The position numbers were made by a program, and so were the translations under genes. Below, one piece after another: positions 35,334 through 45,886 of a DNA stretch of 64,000 nt. This stretch comes from an uncultured Bacteroidota bacterium (GTDB taxonomy: Bacteria > Bacteroidota > Bacteroidia > Chitinophagales > Chitinophagaceae), in contig CAILLK010000141.1 of assembly GCA_903835005.1 (NCBI GenBank), positions 1-64,000 on the forward strand, in the 5' to 3' direction. The notes under the pieces were generated by a model. It did no database searches. It was not told where the DNA came from and worked only from the letters and a program-made list of their open reading frames with translations. Position 1 is the first letter of the stretch. Each line of letters starts with the position of its first letter.

Positions 35334-35430
35334 AGGGGAGAGGTTAGGGGTTTCAACCTGGGAACATTGATGAACTGGTAACAACATATAATTTTTAAGA
35401 AGTAAAAAAGGGTTAAAACAGGAAAGTAAA

Positions 35431-37536
35431 GTGGCGAAGAAAGAGGCAAATGTAAAGAAGGACATTAGGTTCAGGGTGTATATCGCCTTTACATGCATAT
35501 GCCTGCTGGGAATAGCCATTATGGTAAAAGCCTCGCTCATTGTTTTTAAAGACGGGCCCAGGCTGAAGGAGTTGTCGCAGGAGATGCATACCCGTTTCGA
35601 TACGCTTATTGCAGAGCGGGGCAATATTTACACAGAGCAGGGAGTATTACTGAGTTCCTCTATTCCGGAGTTTGAAGTGCATATTGATTTCTCGGTAATT
35701 GACTCCGGGCTTTTTGCAAAGAATATTGATTCGCTGTGCAGTTGCATGGCTACATTGTTTAAAGATAAATCGGCCTACCAGTACAAGGAAGAATTCGTAA
35801 AGGCCTACAATGATGAGAACAAATACTACCTGCTGGGCCGCAAACTGAAGTATTACCAGTATGAAGCACTGCGTAATTTCCCCATTTTTAATAAGGGCAA
35901 GGGGTATGGCGGCTTTATTGAAGATATAAACGAGAAAAGGGAAAACCCTTACAAAATGCTCGCAGCCCGTGCCATAGGTGTATTCAGGGATACCAACCTT
36001 TCCGGCCTTGAAGCAACCTACAACAAGGACCTTGTAGGTGAAAACGGCAGAAGGGTGGTGCAGAAAAGCACGGGTAATGTTTGGGTGCCGATAGAAGGAT
36101 CGGAAGTAGACCCGGTAAACGGGCACGATGTTGTTACCACACTGGATATTAACATTCAGGAAGTAGCCGAGCACGCCTTACTGAGTATACTGGAGAAGTA
36201 TGAATGCCTTTATGGTACTTGTATTGTGATGGAAGTAAATACCGGCAAGATCCGCACGCTGGTGAACCTTGGCCGCCAGCCTGATGGCAGCTACTGGGAA
36301 GATTTTAACTACGCCATGATCCCTACCGAGCCGGGATCTACTTTCAAGCTGGCTACACTGCTTTCCCTGCTGAACGATAAGCTTATAAATGTAGACCAGA
36401 TTGTGGATGCGGAAGGCGGAGCGATAAGGTTTGGCAACAGGATCATGAAAGACTCGCACCTGGGCCTCCATGCTATGCCGATATGGAAAGCTTATGCCGA
36501 ATCGAGCAATGCAGCCCTGGCCAAGCTGGGCTATACTTACTACAAGGATAACCCCTCTAAGTATGTGCAGCACCTGAAAGACTTTCACCTCGACAGGCCA
36601 ACAGGTATTGACCTGATAGGTGAGCGGCGCACACACATAATTATGCCGGGCACTGATGAATGGAGCGCAACTACGCTGCCATGGATGGCTACGGGTTATG
36701 GCGTGCTGGTATCACCGTTGCACACCTGTATGCTGTATAATTCTATAGCCAACAAGGGCAGGATGATGAAACCCTACCTGGTGAGCGCAATAAAGGAATA
36801 TGGCAAGGAAGTCAAAAATTTCGCTCCGACAGAATTAACACAGGTGGGCGACTCAACTGTAATAGCTCAGTTGCTGAAATGTACCCGCGCAGTGGTTACT
36901 GAAGGTACAGCCAAGGGCATTGAATCGCCGTACTATACCATAGCAGGCAAAACAGGTACCGCCCAGGTGGCCGATAAAGGAATCCGTTATTCCGATGGGG
37001 TATATCAGGGGTCGTTTGTTGGGTTTTTGCCAGCAGAGGATCCTAAATACACCATATGCGTTGTCATCCGTACCAAGCCTCACTCGGCGGCATATTATGG
37101 CGGGGCAATAGCAGCGCCTGTTTTCAGGATGGTAGCCGATAAAATTTTCTCTGAGAATATGGGCGCTTGGGAAGCTCCGCTCGATAGTCTTGCCAGGATG
37201 GGTACCGCTGATCTGCCTGCAAAGGCGGCCACGGGCAGCAGTTATGAAGTGTTGCTGCATGCCATTGGCAAAACAGTGGCTATGCCGGAAGATAATACCA
37301 ATTCGCTGATGCAGCTGGTAACGGATACAACAAGGAATCTGGTAATACAACCCAGGAAACTATACAGAAATGTAATGCCGGATGTAATGGGTATGAGCCT
37401 GAAAGATGCGGTATACATGCTGGAAACAAGTGGAATGCAGGTGCATGTGCAGGGAAGGGGAAAAGTAAAAGTACAATCTGTGGCGCCAGGTACTGCCATT
37501 ATAAAAGGACAAAATATTATACTTCAATTAAGCTGA
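35431..37536 (+). CDS. ftsI: Septal penicillin-binding protein FtsI (PBP3-like) with PASTA domain
   Basis: Peptidoglycan transpeptidase of 701 residues, starting with GTG at 35431. It has an N-terminal membrane anchor (about 15-35) and a PBP dimerisation domain (about 55-225). In the transpeptidase domain (about 250-590) the catalytic motifs are STFK at 303-306 (nucleophile Ser303), SSN at 358-360 and KTGT at 507-510. A C-terminal PASTA-like domain (about 640-701, PDVMGMSLKDAVYMLE) is present, as in SpoVD-type and Bacteroidota FtsI. It crosslinks septal wall together with FtsW. The GTG start is preceded by GGAAAG. murE overlaps its stop by one base. Confidence 0.93.
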   Translation: MAKKEANVKKDIRFRVYIAFTCICLLGIAIMVKASLIVFKDGPRLKELSQEMHTRFDTLIAERGNIYTEQGVLLSSSIPEFEVHIDFSVIDSGLFAKNIDSLCSCMATLFKDKSAYQYKEEFVKAYNDENKYYLLGRKLKYYQYEALRNFPIFNKGKGYGGFIEDINEKRENPYKMLAARAIGVFRDTNLSGLEATYNKDLVGENGRRVVQKSTGNVWVPIEGSEVDPVNGHDVVTTLDINIQEVAEHALLSILEKYECLYGTCIVMEVNTGKIRTLVNLGRQPDGSYWEDFNYAMIPTEPGSTFKLATLLSLLNDKLINVDQIVDAEGGAIRFGNRIMKDSHLGLHAMPIWKAYAESSNAALAKLGYTYYKDNPSKYVQHLKDFHLDRPTGIDLIGERRTHIIMPGTDEWSATTLPWMATGYGVLVSPLHTCMLYNSIANKGRMMKPYLVSAIKEYGKEVKNFAPTELTQVGDSTVIAQLLKCTRAVVTEGTAKGIESPYYTIAGKTGTAQVADKGIRYSDGVYQGSFVGFLPAEDPKYTICVVIRTKPHSAAYYGGAIAAPVFRMVADKIFSENMGAWEAPLDSLARMGTADLPAKAATGSSYEVLLHAIGKTVAMPEDNTNSLMQLVTDTTRNLVIQPRKLYRNVMPDVMGMSLKDAVYMLETSGMQVHVQGRGKVKVQSVAPGTAIIKGQNIILQLS

Positions 37537-39008
37537 TGAGGCACTTAAGCGACATACTGGAGGGCATAGACTATACACTGGTAAAGGGCAACCTTGACCA
37601 CGTTGTAACCGGCTTGCACATCGATTCGCGGAAGGTAACCCCGGGCAGCTTATTTATTGCAATAAAAGGTACCCTTACTGATGGGCACGATTACCTGGAG
37701 AAAGCGGTGGAGAACGGGGCAGTGGTAGTAATAATTGATAATGCCGGGGTTGCACGAATGCCCGGCATACCTGCCACATTTATAGTTGTGAAAGACAGCA
37801 GCGCAATTGTGGGCTTGCTGGCCGCTGCCTTTTATAATCATCCTTCCGGATCACTGAGAGTGGTAGGGATAACCGGAACAAACGGCAAAACGACCACTGC
37901 AACACTATTGTATCAGTTGTATGAACAGATGGGGCACAAATGCGGCCTGCTATCTACAGTTCAGAATAAGATTCACGATATGACTGAAGCATCTACCCAT
38001 ACTACTCCGGATGCGATTTCGATTCAGGAATTGCTGAGAAGAATGGTGGATGCTGGTTGTGAATATGCATTTATGGAAGTTAGTTCTCATGCTATACACC
38101 AGCACAGGATAGAGGGTATACAATTTGCAGGAGGCGTCTTCACCAATATCACTCATGATCACCTGGACTACCACAAAACTTTTGATGAATATATACGGGT
38201 AAAGAAAAGCTTTTTTGACAACCTGCCCGAAGATGCATTTGCACTTACCAATGCCGATGATAAGCGCGGTATGGTGATGCTGCAGAATACCAAAGCATCT
38301 AAAAATTCTTATAGCCTGAAGATGCCGGCAACCGTAAAGGGAAAGGTGATGGAAAACAACCTGACCGGACTGGTAATGACTGTGGATGGCATAGAAGCGC
38401 ACTTCAGGATGATAGGGACATTTAATGCTTATAACCTGCTTGCAGTATATGGCGTGGCAACGCTGCTGGGATCCGATAAAATGGAGGTGCTGTCAGTAAT
38501 GAGCGGATTAAGGGGCGCTGCAGGGCGTTTCGAAACCTATATGTCGCCAAAGGATAAAATACTGGGCATTGTGGATTATGCACATACCCCTGATGCGCTG
38601 ATCAATGTACTGGCTACCATTAATCAGTTGCGCACACAGGGCCAGCAGTTGTTTACAGTGATAGGCTGCGGTGGCGACAGGGATAAGACAAAGCGGCCGG
38701 TAATGGCTGAAGTGGCATGCGAGCATAGTGATAAAGCAATACTGACAGCCGACAACCCGAGAAGTGAAGACCCCGAGATGATACTGAATGAAATGGAGGC
38801 CGGATTGACCGGTGTGCAGAAAAGGAAGAGCCTGAGAATAACAGACCGGAGGGAGGCAATAAAAGTAGCATGTACGCTTGCTCAACCCGGCGATATAGTG
38901 CTTGTGGCAGGCAAGGGGCACGAAAACTACCAGGAAATAAAAGGTATAAAACATCATTTTGATGATAAAGAAATTTTGACTCAGGCATTCGAAACATTGA
39001 ATAAATAA
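37536..39008 (+). CDS. murE: UDP-MurNAc-L-Ala-D-Glu:meso-diaminopimelate ligase MurE
   Basis: Cytosolic ATP-dependent Mur ligase, 490 residues, adding the third stem residue. The P-loop is GTNGKTTT (114-121). The motif DNPR at 406-409 is the signature of meso-diaminopimelate-specific enzymes, so this organism should have DAP-type peptidoglycan. Conserved [11 protein letters not shown] (about 203-213) carries ligase catalytic and metal-binding residues. The start overlaps the ftsI stop (TGATG), indicating translational coupling. murF, often next in other phyla, is absent; mraY follows after 8 bp. Confidence 0.95.
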   Translation: MRHLSDILEGIDYTLVKGNLDHVVTGLHIDSRKVTPGSLFIAIKGTLTDGHDYLEKAVENGAVVVIIDNAGVARMPGIPATFIVVKDSSAIVGLLAAAFYNHPSGSLRVVGITGTNGKTTTATLLYQLYEQMGHKCGLLSTVQNKIHDMTEASTHTTPDAISIQELLRRMVDAGCEYAFMEVSSHAIHQHRIEGIQFAGGVFTNITHDHLDYHKTFDEYIRVKKSFFDNLPEDAFALTNADDKRGMVMLQNTKASKNSYSLKMPATVKGKVMENNLTGLVMTVDGIEAHFRMIGTFNAYNLLAVYGVATLLGSDKMEVLSVMSGLRGAAGRFETYMSPKDKILGIVDYAHTPDALINVLATINQLRTQGQQLFTVIGCGGDRDKTKRPVMAEVACEHSDKAILTADNPRSEDPEMILNEMEAGLTGVQKRKSLRITDRREAIKVACTLAQPGDIVLVAGKGHENYQEIKGIKHHFDDKEILTQAFETLNK

Positions 39009-39016
39009 AGGCATTT

Positions 39017-40288
39017 ATGCTGTACTATCTGTTTACTTATTTACGGGATAATTTTCACCTGGCAGGCGCCGGAGTGTTTAATTATATCACCTTCAGGGTA
39101 GCTATGGCCATAATGCTTTCATTGGTTATATCTATGCTGATGGGCAAGCGGCTGATTGCTTACCTGCAATACAAACTGATTGGCGAAATAGTGCGGGATC
39201 TCGGCCTGGCGGGAGAGGCACAGAAGAAGGGAACGCCCACAATGGGCGGGCTGATAATTATAGCTGCTATACTCATACCTACATTATTGTTTGCAAGGGT
39301 GCTGAATGTATATATAGTGCTCATGCTGGTATCTACTGTATGGCTGGGCTGTGTGGGCTTCCTGGATGATTATATAAAAGTATTCAAGAAAAATAAAGAA
39401 GGGCTTGCCGGAAGGTTCAAGATAATGGGGCAGGTAGGCCTGGGTATAATTGTTGGCCTCACTATGTACTACAATAACCATGTGGTGATCAGCAGAGAAG
39501 TTACAGGCGGCCATACCGGGGCTTATAATGCTGCCGAGAAGCTGGAGCCGGGAGGGTCGTCAAGGAAAGACGAAAACGGGAAAGAGCATAGTTATGTAAA
39601 CATCAGAACGGCTACCACAACCATACCGTTTATAAAATCGCATGAGTTCAGGTATGAAAAGATTGCGGCTGTATTCGGAGAGAAGTATGTAGATATTACC
39701 ACCCCGGTTCTGTATATACTTTTTGTCATCTTCATTATTGTTGCCGTATCTAATGGCGCCAATATTACAGATGGGGTAGATGGGCTGGCTACAGGTGTAT
39801 CAGGAATAATAGGTGTTTGCCTGGGCGTGTTTGCCTATGTATCGGGCAACTACTTTTTTGCAGGCTACCTGAATATAATGAATATACCCAACCTGGGTGA
39901 ACTGTCTATTTTCATTGGCGCGTTTGTTGGCGCTTGTGTCGGCTTTCTCTGGTACAATGCCTATCCGGCGCAGGTGTTTATGGGCGATACCGGAAGCCTT
40001 GCGCTGGGCGGTATAATAGCATCATTGGCTATCATAGTGCGTAAAGAGCTGCTCATACCTATTATCTGCGGCATATTCCTGGTAGAGAATCTATCGGTGA
40101 TGTTGCAGGTATGGTATTTCAAGCGGACGAAGAAAAAATATGGCGAGGGCCGCAGGATATTTCTAATGTCACCACTGCATCACCATTATCAGAAACTGGG
40201 TTACCATGAATCTAAAATTGTAACCCGCTTCTGGATAGTGGGGATCATACTGGCCATTATGAGTATAGTAACATTAAAACTGCAATAA
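39017..40288 (+). CDS. mraY: Phospho-N-acetylmuramoyl-pentapeptide transferase MraY
   Basis: Integral membrane enzyme, 423 residues with about ten transmembrane helices, that transfers phospho-MurNAc-pentapeptide to undecaprenyl phosphate to make lipid I. Motifs are [12 protein letters not shown] (about 75-85), [16 protein letters not shown] with the catalytic-site Asp pair (about 115), [15 protein letters not shown] (about 249-263), [10 protein letters not shown] (about 323) and [11 protein letters not shown] near the C-terminus. It is longer than the E. coli protein because of a hydrophilic insertion (about 165-205), usual in Bacteroidota. It overlaps murD by one base. Confidence 0.95.
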   Translation: MLYYLFTYLRDNFHLAGAGVFNYITFRVAMAIMLSLVISMLMGKRLIAYLQYKLIGEIVRDLGLAGEAQKKGTPTMGGLIIIAAILIPTLLFARVLNVYIVLMLVSTVWLGCVGFLDDYIKVFKKNKEGLAGRFKIMGQVGLGIIVGLTMYYNNHVVISREVTGGHTGAYNAAEKLEPGGSSRKDENGKEHSYVNIRTATTTIPFIKSHEFRYEKIAAVFGEKYVDITTPVLYILFVIFIIVAVSNGANITDGVDGLATGVSGIIGVCLGVFAYVSGNYFFAGYLNIMNIPNLGELSIFIGAFVGACVGFLWYNAYPAQVFMGDTGSLALGGIIASLAIIVRKELLIPIICGIFLVENLSVMLQVWYFKRTKKKYGEGRRIFLMSPLHHHYQKLGYHESKIVTRFWIVGIILAIMSIVTLKLQ

Positions 40289-41643
40289 TGAACGGAAACA
40301 ATCAGCGCCTGGTGATATTGGGTGCCGCTGAAAGCGGTATAGGCGCTGCATTGCTTGGAAAACAGAAAGGCTGGCAGGTATTTGTGAGCGATGGAGGTAT
40401 AATAAAAGAGCAGTTCAGAAACGACCTGATTAAAAATGAAATAGGTTTTGAAGAGGGCGGGCATACGCCTGGATTAATACTGAATGCTGATTGCCTGGTG
40501 AAAAGCCCGGGAATTAGTGATAAGGTAGAGATAATGAAGAAGGTAAGGAGCGCAGAGATTGAGGTATGCAGTGAAATAGAATTTGGTTTCCGGTATAAAG
40601 GAGATAGCAGGATAATAGCTATTACCGGCAGTAACGGTAAGAGCACAACTACAAAGCTTACATGGTATGTGCTTAAGGAGGCTGGGTATGATGTGGCTAT
40701 GGTGGGGAATATAGGCTACAGTTTTGCAAGGCAGATAGCTGAGCGCCCTTGCGAATGGTATGTGATGGAGGTGAGCAGCTTTCAGCTCGATGATATCCAT
40801 TTGTTCAGGCCGGATATTGCTGTGTTGCTGAATATCACGCCCGACCACCTGGACCGCTATGATTACAAGTTTGAAAATTATGTGGCATCCAAATTCAGGA
40901 TAACACAGAATCAAAATATTGCAGACTTCTTTATTGTCAACCAGGACGATGAAGTAATAAAAGAATATCTGGCAACTAACTCAGTTCACGCTAAAAAAAT
41001 TTATTTCACAATGAACGAAACTAACCCGGACAATGAAGGTGGCTCAATAAGTGGAAGCCGGTTGTATATCCAGATAGATGGAGATATGATGGATATGTCA
41101 ATTCACGACCTTGCAATTAAAGGTAAGCACAACCAATATAACAGTATGGCAGCGGGAATATCGGCACGCATAGCAGGCGTAAGAAAGGAAAAGATACGGG
41201 AAAGCTTTATGGGCTTTGAAGGGCTGGAACACAGGCTGGAGTATGTAGCCACAGTAAGAGGCGTGACATTTATCAATGACAGTAAGGCTACTAATGTTAA
41301 TTCGGTTTGGTTTGCACTGGAGAGTATGAATAAACCGGTTATTCTCATTTTGGGAGGCCAGGACAAAGGGAACGATTATACTGAAATAATGGCGCTGGTT
41401 TCTGAAAAAGTGAAAGCAATAGTGTGCCTGGGCGCTGATAACAAACCGATTCATGAGGTTTTTGATCCGGTGGTGGAAACAATAATTGATACCAATATCG
41501 CAGCTGATGCAGTTAATGCCGCTTATGCGCTTGCCGAAAACGGAGATGTGGTTTTATTGTCTCCTGCCTGTGCCAGTTTCGATTTGTTTAAAAACTATGA
41601 AGACCGCGGCAGGCAGTTTAAAGAAGCAGTGAGGAACCTGTGA
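40288..41643 (+). CDS. murD: UDP-N-acetylmuramoyl-L-alanine:D-glutamate ligase MurD
   Basis: Cytosolic Mur ligase of 451 residues adding D-Glu to UDP-MurNAc-L-Ala. The N-terminal Rossmann-like domain begins RLVILGAAESGIGAAL, the P-loop is GSNGKSTT (114-121), and the Mur-ligase centre LNITPDHLDRY is near 190. The C-terminal domain has LILGGQDKGNDY and LLSPACASFDLFKNYEDRGRQF, typical of MurD. The start overlaps the mraY stop by one base. A 331-bp gap separates it from ftsW. Confidence 0.95.
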   Translation: MNGNNQRLVILGAAESGIGAALLGKQKGWQVFVSDGGIIKEQFRNDLIKNEIGFEEGGHTPGLILNADCLVKSPGISDKVEIMKKVRSAEIEVCSEIEFGFRYKGDSRIIAITGSNGKSTTTKLTWYVLKEAGYDVAMVGNIGYSFARQIAERPCEWYVMEVSSFQLDDIHLFRPDIAVLLNITPDHLDRYDYKFENYVASKFRITQNQNIADFFIVNQDDEVIKEYLATNSVHAKKIYFTMNETNPDNEGGSISGSRLYIQIDGDMMDMSIHDLAIKGKHNQYNSMAAGISARIAGVRKEKIRESFMGFEGLEHRLEYVATVRGVTFINDSKATNVNSVWFALESMNKPVILILGGQDKGNDYTEIMALVSEKVKAIVCLGADNKPIHEVFDPVVETIIDTNIAADAVNAAYALAENGDVVLLSPACASFDLFKNYEDRGRQFKEAVRNL

Positions 41644-41827
41644 GTAGCAGGCAGTTGCCGGTTTATAATTTACCACTATGGAATAAAGAAAAGGAAAGAA
41701 TAGTTGGATGTAACGCGAAAGGATAGGATAAAAAAGAACGGAACGGTATAAAAATGATAAAACAAAAATCTAAACTCAATAGGATAAGCTTAAGGATAAT
41801 GATAGCTCTGAAAGACCGGAATATCTT

Positions 41828-41890
41828 AGCCGGGGGTGAAGCCCCGGTACAACATAAAACAATGATAAGCCCTGAAGGGGCGTAATATGT
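41828..41890. repeat. REP-like double-hairpin element between murD and ftsW
   Basis: The murD-ftsW gap (41644-41974) is AT-rich and holds no gene. It contains two GC-rich hairpins about 30 bp apart: CCGGGG GTGAAG CCCCGG (41830-41847) and GCCC TGAA GGGGC (41869-41881). The form resembles dispersed REP-like elements common in Bacteroidota genomes, but I see only one copy in this window. Right of it is a degenerate GACTTTAGAC/GACTTCAGAC repeat (41930-41965). Confidence 0.45.
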
Positions 41891-41974
41891 TTTGTATTAG
41901 TCTTAAGTAAATGATATTGAGGAGATTTTTGACTTTAGACTAACTACTATAGACTTCAGACTTAAAAAAGAGAC

Positions 41975-43315
41975 ATGGCAGGCAGAATGCAGCAAATACT
42001 GACAAAGACGAAGGGCGACCAGGTTATCTGGGGCGTGGTGCTCGTGCTGTCATTTATCAGTCTGCTGGCCGTATATAGTTCTACCGGGTCACTGGCTTAC
42101 CGGATGGAAAAGAACTCCAACTACTACCTCGTGAAGCAGGTAATGGTGCTGGGCCTTGGCTTGCTTATAACTTACTGGGTACATAAAATCAATTATACCA
42201 AATTCGCAAGGGTGGCTGTAATATTATATCTGCTGAGCTTGCCATTGCTGGTATATACTTTATTCTTTGGTACCAGCCTTAATGAAGGCAGCCGGTGGAT
42301 CAGGCTCCCCGTCATTAATCTTACTTTCCAGACGTCCGACCTTGCCAAGCTGGCTTTGTTCATGTTCCTGGCGCGCATATTAAGTATGAAGCAGGCGGTA
42401 ATCAAAGACCTGCGCAAAGGGTTTGTTCCTGTATTGTTGCCTATGCTATTTACCTGCGCACTCATTGCACCGGCAAATCTCTCAACAGCCTTGATGCTGG
42501 GTATTACCTGCAGTATACTTTTCTTTATTGGGCGTGTACAGGTGAAACACCTGATGTTGCTGTTTGTGGTTGGCCTGATGGGGGTTTCTACACTTTTTGT
42601 AGTATCAAAATTAACAGGGTTCGGCAGGGCAAAGACATGGGAGCAGCGCATTGAAGACTTTGCCGGTGGCAAGAAAAAAGAAGGTAAGCCCGAAGATGTG
42701 TACCAGGTGCAGCAGGCTAAAATTGCCATTGCCAATGGTGGCATCACCGGCCGCGGGCCTGGCCGCAGCCTTCAGAAAAACTTCCTGCCCCATCCTTATT
42801 CCGATTTCATTTTCTCAATAATCATTGAAGAATATGGTCTTATAGGTGGCGGTGTATTGATGTTGCTGTACCTGCTGTTTCTGTGGCGCAGCATACTCAT
42901 ATTCAAGAGGTGCCCTTTTGCTTTTGGTGCATTCCTTGCGGTGGGCCTGAGCATTACCCTGGTTTTCCAGGCCATGCTGAATATGGCAGTGAATGTTCAC
43001 CTGGTGCCCGTTACAGGCCTCACGCTGCCTATGGTAAGTATGGGTGGTTCCTCCATTTGGTTTACCAGTATTGCTATAGGTATAGTGCTCAGTGTAAGTA
43101 AGTATGTGGATGAAATGGAGGGTGAAAAGAAAAGCAATGCAAAGCGGGCGGCAGAGGCAGTGAATGAAGAAGATACTGAAGAAGTGGAGGAAGAAACAGT
43201 AATTGATGAAAAGAATGAAGAGGTGGCTGTGGAGGCATTGAAGACCGCAGCTAAGCCGGAAAGGAAACCAAGGAAGCAAATTATTAAAGGTGATACGCCG
43301 GTACCGGCAGTATAA
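41975..43315 (+). CDS. ftsW: Septal peptidoglycan glycosyltransferase FtsW
   Basis: SEDS-family membrane protein, 446 residues with about ten transmembrane helices (to about 375), polymerising lipid II at the septum with FtsI. Family stretches include ASLLAVYSSTGSLAYR-like text near 30, GSRWIRLPVINLTFQTSDLAKLALFMFLAR (split over about 107-135), and GPGRSLQKNFLPHPYSDFIFSIIIEEYG (about 262-290). MGGSS follows near 351. A hydrophilic C-terminal tail of about 70 residues is first acidic (EEDTEEVEEE) and then basic (RKPRKQ). That tail is longer than in E. coli FtsW. murG starts five bases after the stop. Confidence 0.94.
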   Translation: MAGRMQQILTKTKGDQVIWGVVLVLSFISLLAVYSSTGSLAYRMEKNSNYYLVKQVMVLGLGLLITYWVHKINYTKFARVAVILYLLSLPLLVYTLFFGTSLNEGSRWIRLPVINLTFQTSDLAKLALFMFLARILSMKQAVIKDLRKGFVPVLLPMLFTCALIAPANLSTALMLGITCSILFFIGRVQVKHLMLLFVVGLMGVSTLFVVSKLTGFGRAKTWEQRIEDFAGGKKKEGKPEDVYQVQQAKIAIANGGITGRGPGRSLQKNFLPHPYSDFIFSIIIEEYGLIGGGVLMLLYLLFLWRSILIFKRCPFAFGAFLAVGLSITLVFQAMLNMAVNVHLVPVTGLTLPMVSMGGSSIWFTSIAIGIVLSVSKYVDEMEGEKKSNAKRAAEAVNEEDTEEVEEETVIDEKNEEVAVEALKTAAKPERKPRKQIIKGDTPVPAV

Positions 43316-43320
43316 AAAGT

Positions 43321-44424
43321 ATGGGCAATCTGAAAGTGATCATAGCAGGTGGCGGAACGGGGGGGCATATCTTCCCTGCGGTAGCTATTGGCCACGCGCT
43401 GCAAAGATTAAAGCCAGGAACTGAATTGCTTTTTGTGGGTGCCAAAGACAAGATGGAGATGGAAAAGGTGCCGCAGGAAGGTTTTAAAATAATAGGGCTG
43501 GATATCGCTGGATTTAACCGTAGCGCTGTCTGGAAGAATATATCGTTACCGTTAAAGCTATTGAAGAGCAGATTTAAAGCCAGGGAGATCATAAAGGAGT
43601 TTAAACCTGATGCGATTGTTGGGGTAGGTGGCTATGCCAGCTTCCCGGTTCTGAATGCAGGTCAGGGTGTAGGTATACCAACCCTGATACAGGAGCAGAA
43701 TTCATTTGCAGGCAAGAGCAATAAGATTTTAGGCAGGAAGGCAAATGCCATCTGTGTAGCCTACGAAAACATGAACCGGTTTTTTCCTGCTGATAAACTA
43801 ATACTTACCGGAAATCCTGTAAGGAAAAGTATTACCGGAATGAACAGGACAAGTGAAGAAGGTAAAAATTGGTTCGGGCTGAACGCGGATAAGAAAACAT
43901 TATTGATCATCGGTGGCAGCCTGGGCGCCAGGTCAATCAATGAAAGTATTGAATGCGGCCTGGATGAATTGCTGAAAGAAGATGTGCAGATTATATGGCA
44001 GACAGGGAAACCCTTCTTTGAGCAGGCAAAAATCAGGGTGAAGGATTCAGGTGAAAGAGTGAAGGTCTTTGATTTTATTCGGGAGATGGATTATGCTTAT
44101 GCCGCCGCCGATATGGTTGTTTCAAGGGCAGGGGCGCTGGCTATTGCTGAGCTGTGCATAGCTGCGAAGCCGGTAATTTTTGTTCCCTATCCTTTTGCTG
44201 CAGAAGATCACCAGACAAGCAATGCATTGGCGCTGGTAGATAAGAATGCCGCATTATTAGTAAAGGATAGCCATGCAAAAGCAGAACTGACAGGAATAAT
44301 AAAATCATTACTTAATAACGAAACAACTCAGATGCTGATGTCGCAAAACCTGAAGGCACTGGCAATCAGAAATGCAGATGAAAGAATAGCCGGTAAGGTG
44401 ATAGAAATTGCCGGGTTTAGTTGA
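43321..44424 (+). CDS. murG: UDP-GlcNAc:lipid I N-acetylglucosaminyltransferase MurG
   Basis: Peripheral inner-membrane glycosyltransferase (GT-B fold), 367 residues, converting lipid I to lipid II. The first glycine loop is GGGTGGHIFPA (about 10-20); IVGVGGYASFPVL (about 100) and LIQEQNSF (about 120) are family motifs. The second glycine-rich segment is IIGGSLGARSIN (about 197), and the UDP-GlcNAc site is SRAGALAIAEL near 264, followed by PYPFAAEDHQTSNA. The start is five bases after ftsW. Confidence 0.95.
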   Translation: MGNLKVIIAGGGTGGHIFPAVAIGHALQRLKPGTELLFVGAKDKMEMEKVPQEGFKIIGLDIAGFNRSAVWKNISLPLKLLKSRFKAREIIKEFKPDAIVGVGGYASFPVLNAGQGVGIPTLIQEQNSFAGKSNKILGRKANAICVAYENMNRFFPADKLILTGNPVRKSITGMNRTSEEGKNWFGLNADKKTLLIIGGSLGARSINESIECGLDELLKEDVQIIWQTGKPFFEQAKIRVKDSGERVKVFDFIREMDYAYAAADMVVSRAGALAIAELCIAAKPVIFVPYPFAAEDHQTSNALALVDKNAALLVKDSHAKAELTGIIKSLLNNETTQMLMSQNLKALAIRNADERIAGKVIEIAGFS

Positions 44425-44440
44425 TAAAAGACAAGGAAGA

Positions 44441-44520
44441 GAATTTGGAATTTGGAGTTTGGAGTTTGGAATTTGGAATTTGGTATTTGGTATTTAGAAT
44501 TTGGAATTTGGTTTTTGAAT
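44441..44520. repeat. Heptamer tandem repeat between murG and murC
   Basis: About eleven head-to-tail copies of GGAATTT and variants (GGAGTTT, GGTATTT, AGAATTT) fill most of the 103-bp murG-murC gap. It is a simple-sequence tract with 7-bp period, not a CRISPR. Confidence 0.85.
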
Positions 44521-44527
44521 TATTAGT

Positions 44528-45886
44528 ATGAATGTAAAGGAAATTAAAAGGGTGTATTTTATTGGTATCGGCGGCATAGGTATGAGCGCTCTTGCCCGGT
44601 TCTTTCATGAGCGGGGTGCAGTAGTATACGGCTATGATAAAACCGAAACCGACCTGACCCGCCATCTGGCATCAGAGGGTATGATCATCCATTTTTCCGA
44701 TAACATTGAATTGATTGATAAATCGGCTGAGCTGGTCGTGTATACTCCTGCAATACCTAAAGATCACAGTGAACTGGTTTGGTACCAGGAAAACAACTAC
44801 CAGGTTTTTAAGCGAAGCGATGTATTGCAGTGGATTACCCGCTCACTTAAATCCGTTACAGTAGCTGGTACGCATGGCAAGACCACAATATCAACCATGA
44901 TCGCCTACCTGCTGCGCGAAACTGGTTTTGGTTGTAATGCCTTCCTTGGAGGTATTTCAGTGAATTACAACAGCAACTACTGGAGCAGTGATAATGATGT
45001 GGCTGTGATAGAAGCTGATGAATATGACCGCAGTTTTCTGAAACTGAATCCGGATATAGCTGTGCTAACGGCTATTGATCCCGACCACCTGGATATATAT
45101 GGCACCGCAGAGGAAATGGAAGCTGCATTTATACAGTACACAAAAAATATTAAGCTGGGCGGCACATTGCTGGTGAAACATGGCCTCCACAGGCAGGCAG
45201 ATTTGAAAGGGCCCGTAACAATCAGTTACAGCCTGCAGAATCCGGGAGCGGAAGTGTATGCCGGAAATATTGTGCAGAAGAATGGTGGTTATGTGTTTGA
45301 TATTACCGGCGCCGACTGGAAGCTGGAAAATATTCACCTGCAGATAGGGGGTATGCACAATGTGGAAAATGCGGTTGCAGCTATTACGGTTACTGAGTTG
45401 CTGGGTATAAACGGGGAAGAGGTTAAAAAAGCGCTGATTGGTTTTAAGGGGGTAAAGAGAAGATTTGAATACCTGGTCAAAACTGACAGGATGGTGTATA
45501 TAGATGACTATGCGCACCATCCGGCAGAACTTGCAGCACTGATAAAAAGTGCTAAGCAGTTATTCCCGGGCCGCAAATGTGTGGTTTGTTTTCAGCCCCA
45601 TCTGTTCAGCCGCACCCGCGACCTCGCCGACGGCTTTGCCCACAGCCTCGATATGGCCGATGAAGTGCTGCTGCTGGATATATACCCTGCCCGGGAGTTG
45701 CCTGTGGAGGGTGTAACCTCAGCAATGATTGCCGGAAGGATGCAGAATAAGGCGCATACCATCCTGTCGAAAGAAGCAGTGATGGAATATGTAAAGCGCG
45801 CCCCGCTGGAATTGTTTATAACTGCCGGGGCGGGAGACATTGATAAATTAACAGAGCCAATAAAACAGATACTGGAACAGAGATAA
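44528..45886 (+). CDS. murC: UDP-N-acetylmuramate:L-alanine ligase MurC
   Basis: Cytosolic Mur ligase, 452 residues, adding the first stem residue. The N-terminal Rossmann motif is FIGIGGIGMSALA (11-23), the P-loop is GTHGKTT (114-120), EADEYDRSFL lies near 160 and AIDPDHLDIYG near 180. The C-terminal domain has YIDDYAHHPAEL and FQPHLFSRTRDL, both MurC-specific. The stop overlaps the ftsQ start (TAATG). Confidence 0.95.
   Translation: MNVKEIKRVYFIGIGGIGMSALARFFHERGAVVYGYDKTETDLTRHLASEGMIIHFSDNIELIDKSAELVVYTPAIPKDHSELVWYQENNYQVFKRSDVLQWITRSLKSVTVAGTHGKTTISTMIAYLLRETGFGCNAFLGGISVNYNSNYWSSDNDVAVIEADEYDRSFLKLNPDIAVLTAIDPDHLDIYGTAEEMEAAFIQYTKNIKLGGTLLVKHGLHRQADLKGPVTISYSLQNPGAEVYAGNIVQKNGGYVFDITGADWKLENIHLQIGGMHNVENAVAAITVTELLGINGEEVKKALIGFKGVKRRFEYLVKTDRMVYIDDYAHHPAELAALIKSAKQLFPGRKCVVCFQPHLFSRTRDLADGFAHSLDMADEVLLLDIYPARELPVEGVTSAMIAGRMQNKAHTILSKEAVMEYVKRAPLELFITAGAGDIDKLTEPIKQILEQR

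Noticed and set aside
44441-44520. CRISPR array
   Set aside because: The unit is only 7 bp and has no spacers; it is a simple tandem repeat.
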